Source: Castor canadensis
Taxonomy: Eukaryota; Chordata; Mammalia; Rodentia; Castoridae
DNA length: 64,000 nt
Assembly: GCF_047511655.1 (NCBI RefSeq)
Contig: NC_133401.1
Location: forward strand, 42,551,570-42,615,569
Reading direction: 5' to 3'
The translations under genes were made by a program, and so were the position numbers. Position 1 is the first letter of the stretch. Every line of letters starts with the position of its first letter. The notes below the pieces were generated by a model. The model searched no databases. It had not been told where the DNA came from and saw nothing but the letters and a program-made list of their open reading frames with translations. Shown here piece by piece: positions 1 to 9,593 of this stretch.

Positions 1-780
1 TCTCTCTGATCTGTGTCATTGTGACCTATTACTGCACAAGGGCGGGTCAGAAATTGTATTTATGGCCAGACTGGAGACAGAAAAGCAGGCGAAGGTTAGA
101 GTGATATTTCTAGTTTTTATGGCTGGCTTTGGGGAAAAGGAGTTACAGTTTCCATGACTCATTTTGGGAAAGAGAAATTCTAGTTTCTCTATCATGCTTG
201 GGATGGGGAGGGACAAGAAGACAGGAGGTGAGACTTCAGTTCTGAGGCTGCTTCTGAAGAGGCCTTCCAATGGTCATTTAGTTCCAAGCACTCAGCATGC
301 CAAAGAGCCATACTTTGGGTTATCATTTTCTGAGCCCCAACCGACTAACAAAAACCTCCTTCCTTGAGTTAACAGGTAGGGTTAAGGTTGCCAGCTACAG
401 CAAGTTACTGGATGCTCAGTTATAATAAATATTCCTTATGGTAAATTATTCATAGTTTACCTGAAGTTCAAGTTTAACTGTTCTGTAATTTATCTGGCAA
501 CACTAGCTAGGTAAAGCAAGGGATTCGAAGATCTGCCTCCAAAGGTTCTGTCCTCCATGGAACACCTGAAGGGAGCTTCTGGGTCTTTCCATCCTTGGAA
601 GGGCAAGGTGGAAACTCTCCAGGCAGTGCTGCAAGTAGCCAGGTGTTGACTTGGGCAAGAAGAAAGGGGGGAGCACAGGCCTCTGCTAGAGCCTTGGTTC
701 CCACCTGGAGATCAGCAGACCTCGAAAAGAGCTGCAACGTCTGAAGCTTGGCTTCTGAAAAGGCTTCACGTCCGGGTCTC
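1..780. other. Upstream flank of TXNDC15, no gene seen
   Basis: No convincing exon on either strand; the open frames here are short and have no recognisable product. About 370-505 resembles an old interspersed repeat (AT-rich block running from 'ggttgccagctacagc' to 'tatctggcaacactagc'), but I cannot name its family. The rest looks like ordinary unique sequence leading into the CpG-rich promoter. Confidence 0.5.
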
Positions 781-983
781 TTGCTAGAGGGCAGAAAGGC
801 CGTCTGCCCGATTCCAAGATGGCGCCGATAGCGGCTGCCAGACGACAAGATGGCGGCGCGCGCGCTCCCGACTCTCCTCCCCCACCCGCCTTCGTGCCGG
901 GAGCGCGACTCGCGTCGCCGTGCGCCGGTTGCTTTCCACCTGGGGTGGTGGTCCCGGCCGCCGGCCGCCGGCCGCCCGGCGCC
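781..983 (+). promoter_or_regulatory. TXNDC15: TXNDC15 promoter and 5' UTR
   Basis: GC-rich, CpG-rich, TATA-less sequence directly before the TXNDC15 start codon, typical of a broadly expressed gene. Two YY1-type motifs at 815-826 and 846-857 usually sit at or just downstream of transcription starts in such promoters, so initiation near 780-850 is inferred. ATG codons at 819 (in frame with TXNDC15) and 850 (another frame) lie here and may be in the 5' UTR, depending on the exact start site. Confidence 0.65.
815..857 (+). promoter_or_regulatory. Pair of YY1-type motifs
   Basis: 'caagatggcgcc' at 815-826 and 'caagatggcggc' at 846-857, 31 bases apart in the same orientation. The second matches the strong YY1 consensus AAGATGGCGGC; the first differs near the end. 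Each contains an ATG in fair initiation context. YY1 binding is inferred from the motif only. Confidence 0.6.
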
Positions 984-1050
984 ATGCGGTTCTTGTGCTG
1001 GTGGCAGGTACTGCTGTGGGTTCTGGGGCTTCCCGCCCGCGGCCTGGAGG
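984..1050 (+). CDS. TXNDC15: TXNDC15 exon 1 (thioredoxin domain-containing protein 15)
   Basis: First coding exon of a 317-residue type I membrane protein. The family has a thioredoxin fold and localises to the ER and cilium; human loss-of-function causes a Meckel-Gruber ciliopathy. Coding parts are 984-1050, 8587-8981, 10994-11157, 13297-13427 and 15400-15596. Residues 1-22 (MRFLCWWQVLLWVLGLPARG, then LE) are a classic signal peptide. The exon ends one base into a codon, before GT at 1051. I chose the ATG at 984 because it starts the signal peptide. The human protein, as I recall it, starts 12 codons upstream, where this sequence has GTG instead of ATG. The frame is open upstream to an ATG at 819, which would add 55 Pro/Ala/Arg-rich residues ahead of the signal peptide. 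Identity is strong; the exact start is less certain. Confidence 0.88.
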
Positions 1051-1365
1051 GTGAGTGCGGGCCGGGCTGGGCCGGGGCCGGGGTCGGCGGCGTGGGAGCT
1101 GGCGGGGCGGGGAGGGGATCCGCCGGGCAGGCGACGCTCTGCACCGCGGGAAGGCCGGCGACACGCGCCTTGCCTCTTCTGCGTCTCCGGCGCCCAGCGG
1201 TCGGCGCAGGGGCGGCGGGGGCGGGGTGGGGTGTGAATGTGGGGGGGAGGGGGCGGAGTGGGGGAGGGGGCGCCGTTCGCGACCCCGCCGCGCTCGGGCC
1301 CGGGTCCGCCAGTCTTCTTGTGCTGAGCACTTTATTACTAATCGTCATCGTATTGTGGCCTTGTT

Positions 1366-1560
1366 AGAAGCCAGGAACTGTGACCAGTGCTTGACATCTT
1401 TATCTCATTTGCCCCCTGCCCACCAACCCTGTGAGACAGGTGCCATTGCCATCTCCATTTCACAGATGAAGATACCGAGGCTCAGAGAGGACAAGCAGTC
1501 TGCCCAAGGGTGCTCTTGTAGTAAATGGCAGAGCCTGGCTCTCTGGCTCCAAGGCCCCCG
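1366..1560 (+). repeat. MIR SINE
   Basis: Core signature of the mammalian-wide MIR family: 'atttcacagatgaagatacc' followed by 'gaggctcagagaggacaagc', then a degenerate '..cccaagg..' and 'ggcagagcctggctctctgg' tail. Old and diverged. Confidence 0.75.
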
Positions 1561-1921
1561 CTGGAGGTCACCCCACTGGTCCTCTGAAGGAGGAGAGTCT
1601 TGCTCAGGTACAGGGCAGACCAGAGAACACCAGGAGACTCCTGAGACCACGCTTGCAGGAACCCCTGTAAGAGAGGAAGGGAGCCGCAGTGGGGAGCAGA
1701 GGCCTCACCCCACTGCTCCTTCATTCTGCTCCTCACAGCCCTGTTAAGGTCCAGACCCTGTGGCTCTAGTCATTGAGACCTTAACAGAAATAGACAGGTC
1801 TTTCCTTTCCCTGGGATGTCTGGAAAGAATCAGTCTGTTGTTGAGTGTGGAGAAGGCTGAGGAATAGCAACACAATTACCATTAATGAAAGCACTCACTG
1901 TGAGCACCATCTTATTTATTT

Positions 1922-2142
1922 ATTTTTGCGGTAGTGGGGTTTGAATAAAGGGCTTCACACTTGCTAGGCAGGCCCTGTGCCACTTGAGCCACACCACTCT
2001 GCCAGCCCCATTTTTGTGTGTGTGTTGGATATTTTTGAGATAAGGTTTCACTGTTCCCCTGGGCTGGCCTGGAACCTATATCCTCCTGATCTCTGCCTGT
2101 TGAGTAGCTAGGATTACAGGTGTGAGTGACTGGCAGCTGGGC
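1922..2142 (-). repeat. Dimeric B1/ID-like SINE
   Basis: Reverse-oriented dimer: tRNA-derived half ('cttgctaggcaggccctg', 'cacttgagccacacc') followed by the B1-like half ending 'gagtagctaggattacaggt'. Confidence 0.8.
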
Positions 2143-2145
2143 GAT

Positions 2146-2367
2146 TTTTTTTTTTTTTTTCCCTAAGGGACTGGAGTTTGGACTCAGCTTCATGCCTGCA
2201 AAGCAGGAGCTCTATCATTTGAGTCACACCTCTAGTTATTTTGGTTTGGCTATTTTGGAGATGGGGGTCTTGTGAACTATTTGCCTGGGCTCGTCTCTAA
2301 CCAAGATCCTCAGGAGCTCAGCCTCCCAAGTAGCTAGGATTACAGGTGTGAGCCCGTGGCGCCCGGC
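2146..2367 (-). repeat. Dimeric B1/ID-like SINE
   Basis: Starts with a poly(T) run, then a diverged tRNA half and a B1 half ending 'aagtagctaggattacaggt'. It directly abuts the previous SINE, so one probably inserted at the tail of the other. Confidence 0.75.
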
Positions 2368-2493
2368 TTCTTCTTGTTTAATTTTTAATTGCTATGCAGT
2401 AGATGTTGTTATTGTGTCTGTTTTATGAATGAGAACTAAGGTTATATAGCCAGAGGATGAGAAGCTGGGGTACTCACAACAAAACATTTGCAT

Positions 2494-2714
2494 TCTCACT
2501 ACTCATTTTTTTTTTTTTCCTTCTGCACTGGAGTTTGAACTCAGGGCCTACACCTTAAGCCACTCCCCCAGCCCTTTTTTTGTGATGGGTTTTTCAGGAT
2601 AGGGTCTCAAGAACTGTTTGCCCAGGCTGGCTTCAAATTGTGATCCTCCTGATCTCTGTCTCCTGAGTAGCTAGGATTACAGGTGTGAGCCACTGCGCCC
2701 GACTCTCACTACTC
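2494..2714 (-). repeat. Dimeric B1/ID-like SINE with intact target-site duplication
   Basis: Poly(T), tRNA half ('aactcagggcctacacctt'), then B1 half to about 2703. The 11-base duplication 'tctcactactc' is at 2494-2504 and again at 2704-2714, marking a clean L1-mediated insertion. Confidence 0.85.
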
Positions 2715-3872
2715 TTAACCACCAGCCTCAGACGTGAGGAAGGCAAGTGTGGAACAGCACCTGGCTCTCCTGCCTTCTGCTCCTTTGGGTTGGAATGAAG
2801 GGAGAGCGAGGTCAGGGTACTGATGCTGTCAGCTTCCTCCCTCCTCAGGGGTTATCACTGGGCCGTGTCCCAAGACCACTTGTAGAAAGCTGCCCTGTGC
2901 TCAGCATTCCGACTCAAGCTTCTGTGACTGCTTCTGTCTCTGAGCAGAGCCCTAAAGTCTGTGAGTGGTAACTGGCTGTCCCTCTGCTGTTCTGGCCTGG
3001 GAGTTTCTTACCATTTCTCTATTAAGTGTGTTGTTTCCTAGCAGAACCCTGGCTGACTCAGGGGACTGACTTATTGTTGCAGTCAGTGTGAGCCCCCTTA
3101 CAGTCAGGGTAGCACCACCCATGGGGTGGGACATTGGTCATCATGGCTAGGCAGTGAATAAGGGGAGGACAGAACCTTCACCAGCTGGTTGCTTTCCAGA
3201 GTGGCTGAAAATCCAAGGCCTTTTTTCTGCAGTGTGTGCTCCTGGCAGACTAGTAACTGCAGGTGGCAGTGCTGCCCAGGTGCCTGGAAAGGGCAGTGAC
3301 TGGCCTCAAGGCCCCACACCAGTCTTCACTGGGCAGTCAGCTAGCAGGTTCTTACAGAGCATATGGGAGACACTGTTGGGCATCGGGGGTGTAGTGACGA
3401 GCCAGACAAGACAACAGGCCTGACTCCTCTCTGGTGGGGGACGGCAGGCATTCAGAGATTTCAAATAACTCAGTAAATCTCAAGAGTGAGAAGTATTTCA
3501 GGTGGGGCCCCAGGGCATTGTTGGGTGCATCTGGAGACTGCCTACCCTGCTCTGAGGCCTGGGGACAGCCATTGAAAGGGGATTTGCCCCTTAACTTTCT
3601 TGCTGTGAGGAGCGGGGTCTGGAGGAGGATAGGGTGCTGAACAGAGTGACCAGTTAGGTGGCTGCAGCAGGTACATAGGTGGCTGTCCTGGGCTGAGCAG
3701 TGTTAGTGGAGATGGGAGAAATGGATGAATTCTGAACGTGTTTAGCAGAGGAATTAACAGAACTCAGTTATGATGTCACTTCATTTCCCTGAATTATAAA
3801 TGCCCACTGTCACCACTGCAGCCATTTTGTACTACTTAGCATATGGTAGGGACCATATGTAAGTTTCTTTAC

Positions 3873-3955
3873 TTTTTTTTTTGATAGTACTGGGGTTTGA
3901 ACTCAGGGCCTCATGCTTGCTAGATAGGCGCTGTACCACTTAAGCCACTCTGCCT
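3873..3955 (-). repeat. tRNA-half (ID-like) SINE
   Basis: Poly(T) then 'actggggtttgaactcaggg' and 'cttgctagataggcgctg', ending 'cacttaagccactctgcc'. Only the tRNA-derived half is present. Confidence 0.8.
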
Positions 3956-4324
3956 CACTTAATCTTCATGGAAGCCCTGTGGTTTTTCTGCATTTCAGTG
4001 GTTTTTCTCCATTTGTTAGATAAGCACAGTGAGTATAGCCTTTGGACAGTATGGGTTGCTGCCCCTCCAACCCCTGGCTATTTTATTCCTTCCCCATTTG
4101 GCTTCATTGCCACAGAGGACTGCAGAAACCTGCAGCTGGGAGAGAGCCTTTTGAGAGAATCTGAGTGGGGAGAAGGCGCTGACCTTGGCTCATGTTCTTG
4201 GCAGAGTAGGCACAGTGCCCCATTCTTACTTCCCAGGCAACTTCCTTGCAGCCAGTGACTGGGTAATTTTCAATTTATGCATGGCTCACACTGTAATCAG
4301 CTTGTTAGCTTAAGAAGCAATCTC

Positions 4325-4513
4325 ACTGGTTGGCTCACGTCTGTACTCCTAGCTATTGAGGAGGCAGAGATCAGGAGGATGGAGTTTCGAGGCCAGCCTA
4401 GGCAAATCGTTCACGAGACCCTATCTTGAAAAAGTCTATCACAAAAAAAAGGCTGGTGGAGTGGCTTAAGGTGTAGGCCCTAAGTACAAAGCCCGGTGTA
4501 AAAAAAAAAAAAC
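4325..4513 (+). repeat. Dimeric SINE, first of a serial trio
   Basis: B1-like half ('ggctcacgtctgtactccta') joined to a tRNA-like half ('ggctggtggagtggcttaag') with an A tail. Flanked by 'aagaagcaatctc' (4312-4324) and 'aaaagcaatctctta' (4514-4528). Confidence 0.8.
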
Positions 4514-4528
4514 AAAAGCAATCTCTTA

Positions 4529-4707
4529 GCCGAGTGTGCACGTGGCTCACTAGGTAATCCTAGCTATTTGGGAGGCAGAGATAGACAAGACCTTATCTCA
4601 ACAATATCCAACACAAAAAGGGCTGGTGGAGTGGCTCAAATGGTGGAGCGCCTGGCTAGCAAATGTGAGATCCTGAGTTCAAACCCCAGTACCACCAAAA
4701 AAATAAC
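4529..4707 (+). repeat. Dimeric SINE, second of a serial trio
   Basis: B1 half shortened internally, then a good tRNA half ('ggtggagcgcctggctagca', 'gttcaaaccccagtaccacc'). Flanked by target copies at 4514-4528 and 4708-4722. Confidence 0.8.
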
Positions 4708-4722
4708 AAAAAGCAGTCTCTT

Positions 4723-4830
4723 GGACTGGGGCATGGCTCAGGTGATAGATAGCATACTTTTCTAGGAAGCACAAGGCCCTGAGTTCAAAGTTCAATCCCC
4801 AGTACTGCCAAAAAAGAAAAAAGAGAAACA
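4723..4830 (+). repeat. tRNA-half SINE, third of a serial trio
   Basis: 'ggactggggcatggctcagg' to 'caatccccagtactgcc' plus an A-rich tail. Flanked by target copies at 4708-4722 and 4831-4846. Confidence 0.75.
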
Positions 4831-4974
4831 AAGAAGCAACCTCTTAGAAAGCACATTACCATGGGAGGAGAATGTTCAGTGGTTCTCACATAGTGTGCCA
4901 TTTTTATTTCAGTGTGAAATAATTTCTTTTCTTCATAACACCTAAATGAAAATATTGGTACCTGAAGGGATAAG

Positions 4975-5458
4975 AGTGATTTTGTTCCTAGTGGGGCACC
5001 AGTGGCTCATACCTGTAATCCTAGCTACTTGGGAAGCTGAGGTCTGGAGGATCAGGGTTTGAGGCCAGGCTGGGCAAATAGTTTACAAGACCCCCATCTC
5101 AACCAATAGCTGGGTGCAATGGTGCTTACTTGTCATTCTAAGTTACGAGGAGGCTGAGATCAGGAGGAACTCAGTTCTAGGCCAGCCTGGGCAAAGAAGT
5201 TCCTAAGACCTCATTTTAACCAAAAAAAAAAGCCAGGTGTGGTTGTACACATCTGTCATCCCACCTGTGGGAGGAAGTATAAGATAGGAGGTTCTTGGTC
5301 CAGGCTTGCCTGGGCAAAATGGGAGACCCTATTTCCAAAATAACCAGAGCAAAAAGAGCTGGAGGAGTGGCTCAAGTGGTAGAGTGCCTGCTTAGCAAGT
5401 ATGAGTTCAAACTCCAGTGCCACCAAAATAATTAAAAAAAAAAAAGTGATTGTTCCTA
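4975..5458 (+). repeat. Composite SINE: three B1-like units plus one tRNA-like half
   Basis: Three B1-like monomers begin near 4994, 5108 and 5230 ('gccaggtgtggttgtacac'); a tRNA half ('ggctcaagtggtagagtgcc') ends with an A-rich tail near 5444. The whole lies between one pair of matching flanks, 'agtgattttgttccta' (4975-4990) and 'agtgattgttccta' (5445-5458). Confidence 0.75.
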
Positions 5459-5647
5459 ATCTGTACTGTGTACTTAAGTATCTTGAGGGAGGGCATTCCT
5501 GAATTTAAATACCAGTTCTGTGTCTCACTGAGACTACCTTTGCCTGTTCTGCAGGGAGCGTCTGAGGGTGATCAAAGAGAACCAGATTCTAAATTGTGCC
5601 CTGATTTTTTTCTCTTGACATTCTTCCAGTGCTTTTGTAAAGTTTTC

Positions 5648-5730
5648 TTTTTTGGTGGGGTACTGGGGATTGAACCTAGGGCTTCTACATGCTAGCAAGT
5701 GTATTACCACTGAGCCACACCTAAGCCCTA
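5648..5730 (-). repeat. ID-like SINE
   Basis: 'ggtactggggattgaaccta' to 'accactgagccacacctaag': antisense tRNA-derived SINE, closer to the classic ID form than to the dimer's tRNA half. Confidence 0.7.
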
Positions 5731-6429
5731 CTATTCCTCATTTACTTGTGGGACCTAGAATGTTGGTTAGGCTACTAACCTAACCCTGGAACTGGGGTCT
5801 TTAGGTGTAGGGTTGGTCCCCAAGCCTGGAGCCTTTCTTTCTTCTCTGGACTCAGCCTTGCTGGCTTCTTTTCCTGCTCTGTCTTACAGATGTCACAATC
5901 AACATGTTTGTCTTTTCAATTTGATTATCCCTTTGATGTGATCGTCACCCCCAGGCTATCACAGAAAGACCACCAGTGTAATCCTGCCCACCTCAGAGTG
6001 CCTAAGCTGCTTGTTCAGGCACCCGTCCTCTTTTGTGTGCTGTAGTCATGGAAGAGCCTGACTCACCTTGCTCCACAAGCCTTCAACTGCTCTATCTAAC
6101 CTACATTGTCACCTGTGCCTCCTTACCTGGCTTTCCAGCCACTTTCACACATCCCCAAATTGTCCCCATCTCTCAGAAGCCAAAATAGAAACCTCCCTTA
6201 GCCTTTTGTGTGCCTGTAGCAACCACCCTGTCTACCTTGTCTCCTTTGTAGCAGGACTTCTGGGAAGAAAGGTATGTGTTTATCTATGTTCCCATTCCTG
6301 TTCCTCTCTTATTTCTTTATGTGGATCTCCTCTTCTTCTTAAAGAGCTCCCTTAAGGTTTTAGTTGTGTGGGTCTAGTGTGATAGATTTTTTCAGCTTTT
6401 GTATGTTCCATCTTTGTTTTCATTTTCAG

Positions 6430-6830
6430 TCAGAGCATGACAGTCAATACAGAGTGTTTGTCCACCCATCAGTCCATCTTTGTTTTTGAAGGATAATTTT
6501 TTGCTGGGTATAGAATTCTAGCTTTATAGTTAAAATTTTTTTTGTTTTGTTCAAGACTTTAAACATGCTGGTCTTGCTTGCATTGTTTCCAACAAGGAAT
6601 CTACTGTTGCCTTTGTCTTTGTTCCTCTCTACATAATGTCTTTTATCTCTGCCTGCTTTTAAGATTTTCTTTTTGTCACTGTTTTTGAGCACTTTGATTA
6701 TGATATGTCTTGGTGTAGTCAATTCAGCTTGGAGTTTGTTGAGTTTCCTGGATCTATGGATTTATAGTTCTTACCAAGTTTGGAAAGCTTTTGGCTTTAA
6801 ACATTTTTCACTCACACTCTGGTGACAATG
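6430..6830 (-). repeat. L1/HAL1 ORF1 remnant
   Basis: The minus strand translates to a recognisable piece of the L1 ORF1 protein C-terminal region, including PRHIIIKVLKNSDKKKILKA followed by a diverged basic stretch, ending at 6444. Family knowledge: ORF1p has a conserved 'PRHIIIK...KILKAAREK' segment. Frame is broken upstream, so it is a fossil. Confidence 0.65.
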
Positions 6831-7269
6831 CTGTTAGCATGCAGAGCTTGTCACAGAGCTGCTTCCCTAGCCACATGGTGAACTTTCCAGTGGGCAGCTA
6901 GCCTCATTTGTTCCCCTGGTCAGTGCCTGACTGAGATGGGCAGCTGGTGTTGGTTGATGAGTGTTGGGGGCAGGACTCGTGCTGTGGAAGACTGGTGATT
7001 GAGACTGTCTGGAACTGTTCCTTATCTGAGCATTTTGCCCAAGACTCACATTGTGGCTCTAGAGTGGGAAGAGTCCCTTCTTCCTCCTCCTGGTGCTCAT
7101 TTCTTAGTACTCCTCAGGGCAGCAGCCCAGGGGTAGCAGGTAAGGGACAGAGTCCAGCTGTTAAAGGCCACTGCAGGAAGGAGCTGCTCTGCTCCTCCAG
7201 CAGGTTCTCGGGCATAGTGACCTAGCGTTCCCCAAGGAATTATTGGGGGGGGGGGAGCTTGAGGCCCAT

Positions 7270-7277
7270 TCTGGAGT

Positions 7278-7311
<34 letters not shown>

Positions 7312-8101
7312 TGGTATTGGGGTTTGAACTCAGAGCCTACACCTTGAGCCACTCCACCAGCCCTTTTTTTGGTGAAGGGCTTTTTTTTTTTTTTTTTTTA
7401 TTATGTGCATACAAGGCTTGGGTCATTTCTCCCCCCTGCCCCACCCCCTCCCTTACCACCCACTCTGTCCCCTCCCTCTCCCCCCCACCCCTCAATACCC
7501 AGCAGAAACTATTTTGCCCTTATTTCTAATTTTCTTGTAGAGAGAGTATAAGCAATAATAGGAAGGAACAAGGGTTTTTGCTGGTTGAGATAAGGATAGC
7601 TATACAGGGAGTTGACTCACATTAATTTCCTGTGCGTGTGTGTTACCTTCTAGGTTAATTCTTTTTGATCTAACCTTTTCTCTAGTACCTGTTCCCCTTT
7701 TCCTATTGGCCTCAGTTGCTTTTAAGGTATCTGCTTTAGTTTCTCTGCGTTAAGGGCAACAAATGCTAGCTAGTTTTTTAGGTGTCTAACTTATCCTCAC
7801 CCCTCCCTTGTGTGCTAAAGCTTTTATCATGTGCTCAAAGTCCAATCCCCTTGTTGTGTTTGCCCTTGATCTAATGTCCACATATGAGGGAGAACATATG
7901 ATTTTTGGTCTTTTGGGCCAGGCTAACCTCACTCAGAATGATGTTCTCCAATTCCATCCATTTAGGGGGAAGGGTTTTTTTCAAGATAGAGTCTTACAAA
8001 CTAATAGCCTGGGCTGGCTTTGAACTACTATCCTCCTGATCTCTGCCTTCTGAGTAGCTAGGATTACAGGCCTGAGCCACCAGCACCTGGCTCTGGAGTG
8101 G
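7270..8101 (-). repeat. Dimeric SINE interrupted by an L1
   Basis: SINE pieces at 7281-7380 (tRNA half) and 7970-8091 (B1 half) belong to one element split by an L1 fragment. The SINE's target duplication 'tctggagtgg' survives at 7270-7279 and 8092-8101. Confidence 0.85.
7381..7969 (-). mobile_element. 5'-truncated L1 3' end, nested in a SINE
   Basis: Poly(T) (the L1 A tail read backwards) followed by the complement of an L1 3' UTR. Its target duplication is seen in the host SINE as 'gaagggcttttt' (7374 on) and 'gaagggtttttt' (7970 on). Very similar to the copy at 53960-54785, implying a fairly recent family. Open frames on the + strand here are antisense and not genes. Confidence 0.8.
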
Positions 8102-8586
8102 CTTTGTTCCTTAGACCTGGCTTTGTGGTTTGTGGCTGTGTGCCATGGCACTACACTGAGCTCTGTGCCTCAGCTTGGTCATCTGTGAAGAGGGTGTGGT
8201 GACCTAGTCTCTCAGCTGTCATGATGTGTGTGAATGCTTTGCCTGGTAGAGGCTTGCAGAAAACCACTAGGATTTTCTTGGTATTCTCGTAGAGAGATGC
8301 TGTGTTAAAGAGCTGATTTGTATTTTCTAACCAGATGTCTGCTCTGGAATGGCTTTGGTTATTATCCACATGGCCAGCAGCACATTCTGGGTGAAGCTGA
8401 GTATTTGTCCATTTATTAGGCGTCCATTAGTCCAGTCCCCTTGTGACAGTCTTCTGAACCTGAGAATGGTGGGTGGCTCTCTGGTAGATTTGCTCCAAAG
8501 GGGCAAATCGCATTTTTGAGGAGAACCATAAGTTTTTGGGTTCATTTATTTTCACAACATGTATGACAACATGCCGGCTGTTTCAG

Positions 8587-8981
8587 TTGCAGAGGAAGGT
8601 GGCCATGTGTGGGAACAGCAGCCTGCTGGACCGCTGCAGTCGGCGGCTGTGGAGAGGGCTGCAGATTCTGACACCCATAGTGACCCCATGCTGGTGTTGT
8701 CTGTGATTCCTGGGGATGGGGAGGCCGAGGACAAGCAGAGTGCAGAGACAGGCACCTGTGGAGCAGGGGACCAGGAAGACTCCAGGTGCAGTGTCCGAGA
8801 GCGCCTTTTCTCCTTGGGCCCTGACCGAGAGGAGGACTACTACACTGAGCCCGAGGTGGCTGAGCCCGCTGCTGAGGACTCCAACAGCACTGAGAGCCTC
8901 AAGTCCCCCAAGGTGAACTGTGAGGAGAGGAATGTGACTGGGCTGGAAAATTTCACTCTGAAAATCTTAAACATATCCCAG
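8587..8981 (+). CDS. TXNDC15: TXNDC15 exon 2
   Basis: Encodes residues 23-154, the acidic luminal stalk. The acceptor is 'gctgtttcag' at 8577-8586; the split codon with exon 1 gives Val23, then AEEGGHVWEQQP. The stretch from TEPEVAEP to the exon end matches the family closely. N-glycosylation sequons are at N122, N138, N144 and N151; C80, C90 and C134 are the stalk cysteines. The exon ends on a codon boundary (Q154) before gtgaga. Compared with the human protein as I recall it, about 30 residues of the variable acidic stalk are missing, mainly between residues 40 and 57. This looks like in-frame loss in a disordered part, not a broken gene. Confidence 0.9.
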
Positions 8982-9167
8982 GTGAGAAAATAGTGGTTGG
9001 TACTGTTCTCCCTTGTAGTGTATTCATGTTAGGATTTAATACTCTATTTTATACTCTTATCAAATGGAGGGTCACCATCTGTATCATATTCTAAGCTGAG
9101 GATAGCATTGAAAGTTGACTTGCTCTCTGTGGTGTTTATAGGAAAAGAGGAAATGTAACTACTGTCC

Positions 9168-9339
9168 ATTATGCTTTTTAGAAGCCAGATATAGTAGCAT
9201 ATGCCTATAATCCCAGCACTCAGGAAGCAGAGGCAGGAGGATCTTGAGTTCCAGCTGGGCCTGGACTATATAGTGAGTTCCAGACCAGCCAGGGATATGC
9301 AGCCAGCAGGTGTCTTAAAAAAAAAAATTATGCTTTTTA
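9168..9339 (+). repeat. Monomeric B1-like SINE with target duplication
   Basis: 'cctataatcccagcactcag' to an A tail near 9326. The 13-base duplication 'attatgcttttta' lies at 9168-9180 and 9327-9339. Confidence 0.85.
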
Positions 9340-9436
9340 AGTGGCCCAAAGCTAGTCATCCTTGGGATGATCTGACTACCAAGTCTCATAAAATTCCTAG
9401 TGGGCAGACAGATGCTTAGTGTCAGAATCATAATGT

Positions 9437-9545
9437 TTTTCTTCTAGGCCTGGGGTGTGGCTCAGTGGTAGAACACTTGCCTAGCATGCACAAGGCCCTG
9501 GGTTCAATCCCCAGCACTGAAATAAATAAAGAGAACTTTTCTTCT
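9437..9545 (+). repeat. ID SINE with target duplication
   Basis: tRNA-Ala-like ID element: 'ggggtgtggctcagtggtag' (box A region) and 'gggttcaatccccagcact' (box B). Flanks 'ttttcttct' at 9437-9445 and 9537-9545. Confidence 0.8.
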
Positions 9546-9593
9546 TTCAAGTGAAGGATTTACTAAAGAGGTAACATGAAAATGTCTGCGATA

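Larger units (their letters stand above)
815..1310. other. CpG island over TXNDC15 exon 1
   Basis: Dense CpG and G+C content beginning near the YY1 motifs, covering exon 1 and the first 250 bases of intron 1, then falling sharply into an old MIR at about 1366. This marks the active promoter end of the gene. Confidence 0.8.
1051..8586 (+). other. TXNDC15: TXNDC15 intron 1
   Basis: GT at 1051-1052 (gtgagt) to AG at 8585-8586, 7.5 kb, phase 1. It holds a CpG-rich start, an old MIR, about ten SINE units, an L1 ORF1 remnant and a nested L1. Stretches 1600-1920, 2720-3870, 5730-6430, 6830-7270 and 8102-8586 show no gene and no repeat I can name. Confidence 0.8.

Noticed and set aside
686-1348. Long minus-strand open frame over the TXNDC15 promoter
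   Set aside because: Pro/Ala/Arg-rich translation typical of a CpG island read backwards; no recognisable domain.
7808-8023. Small plus-strand ORF that recurs at 54312-54524
   Set aside because: It is antisense sequence of two L1 3' ends, so the repeat, not coding selection, explains the similarity.
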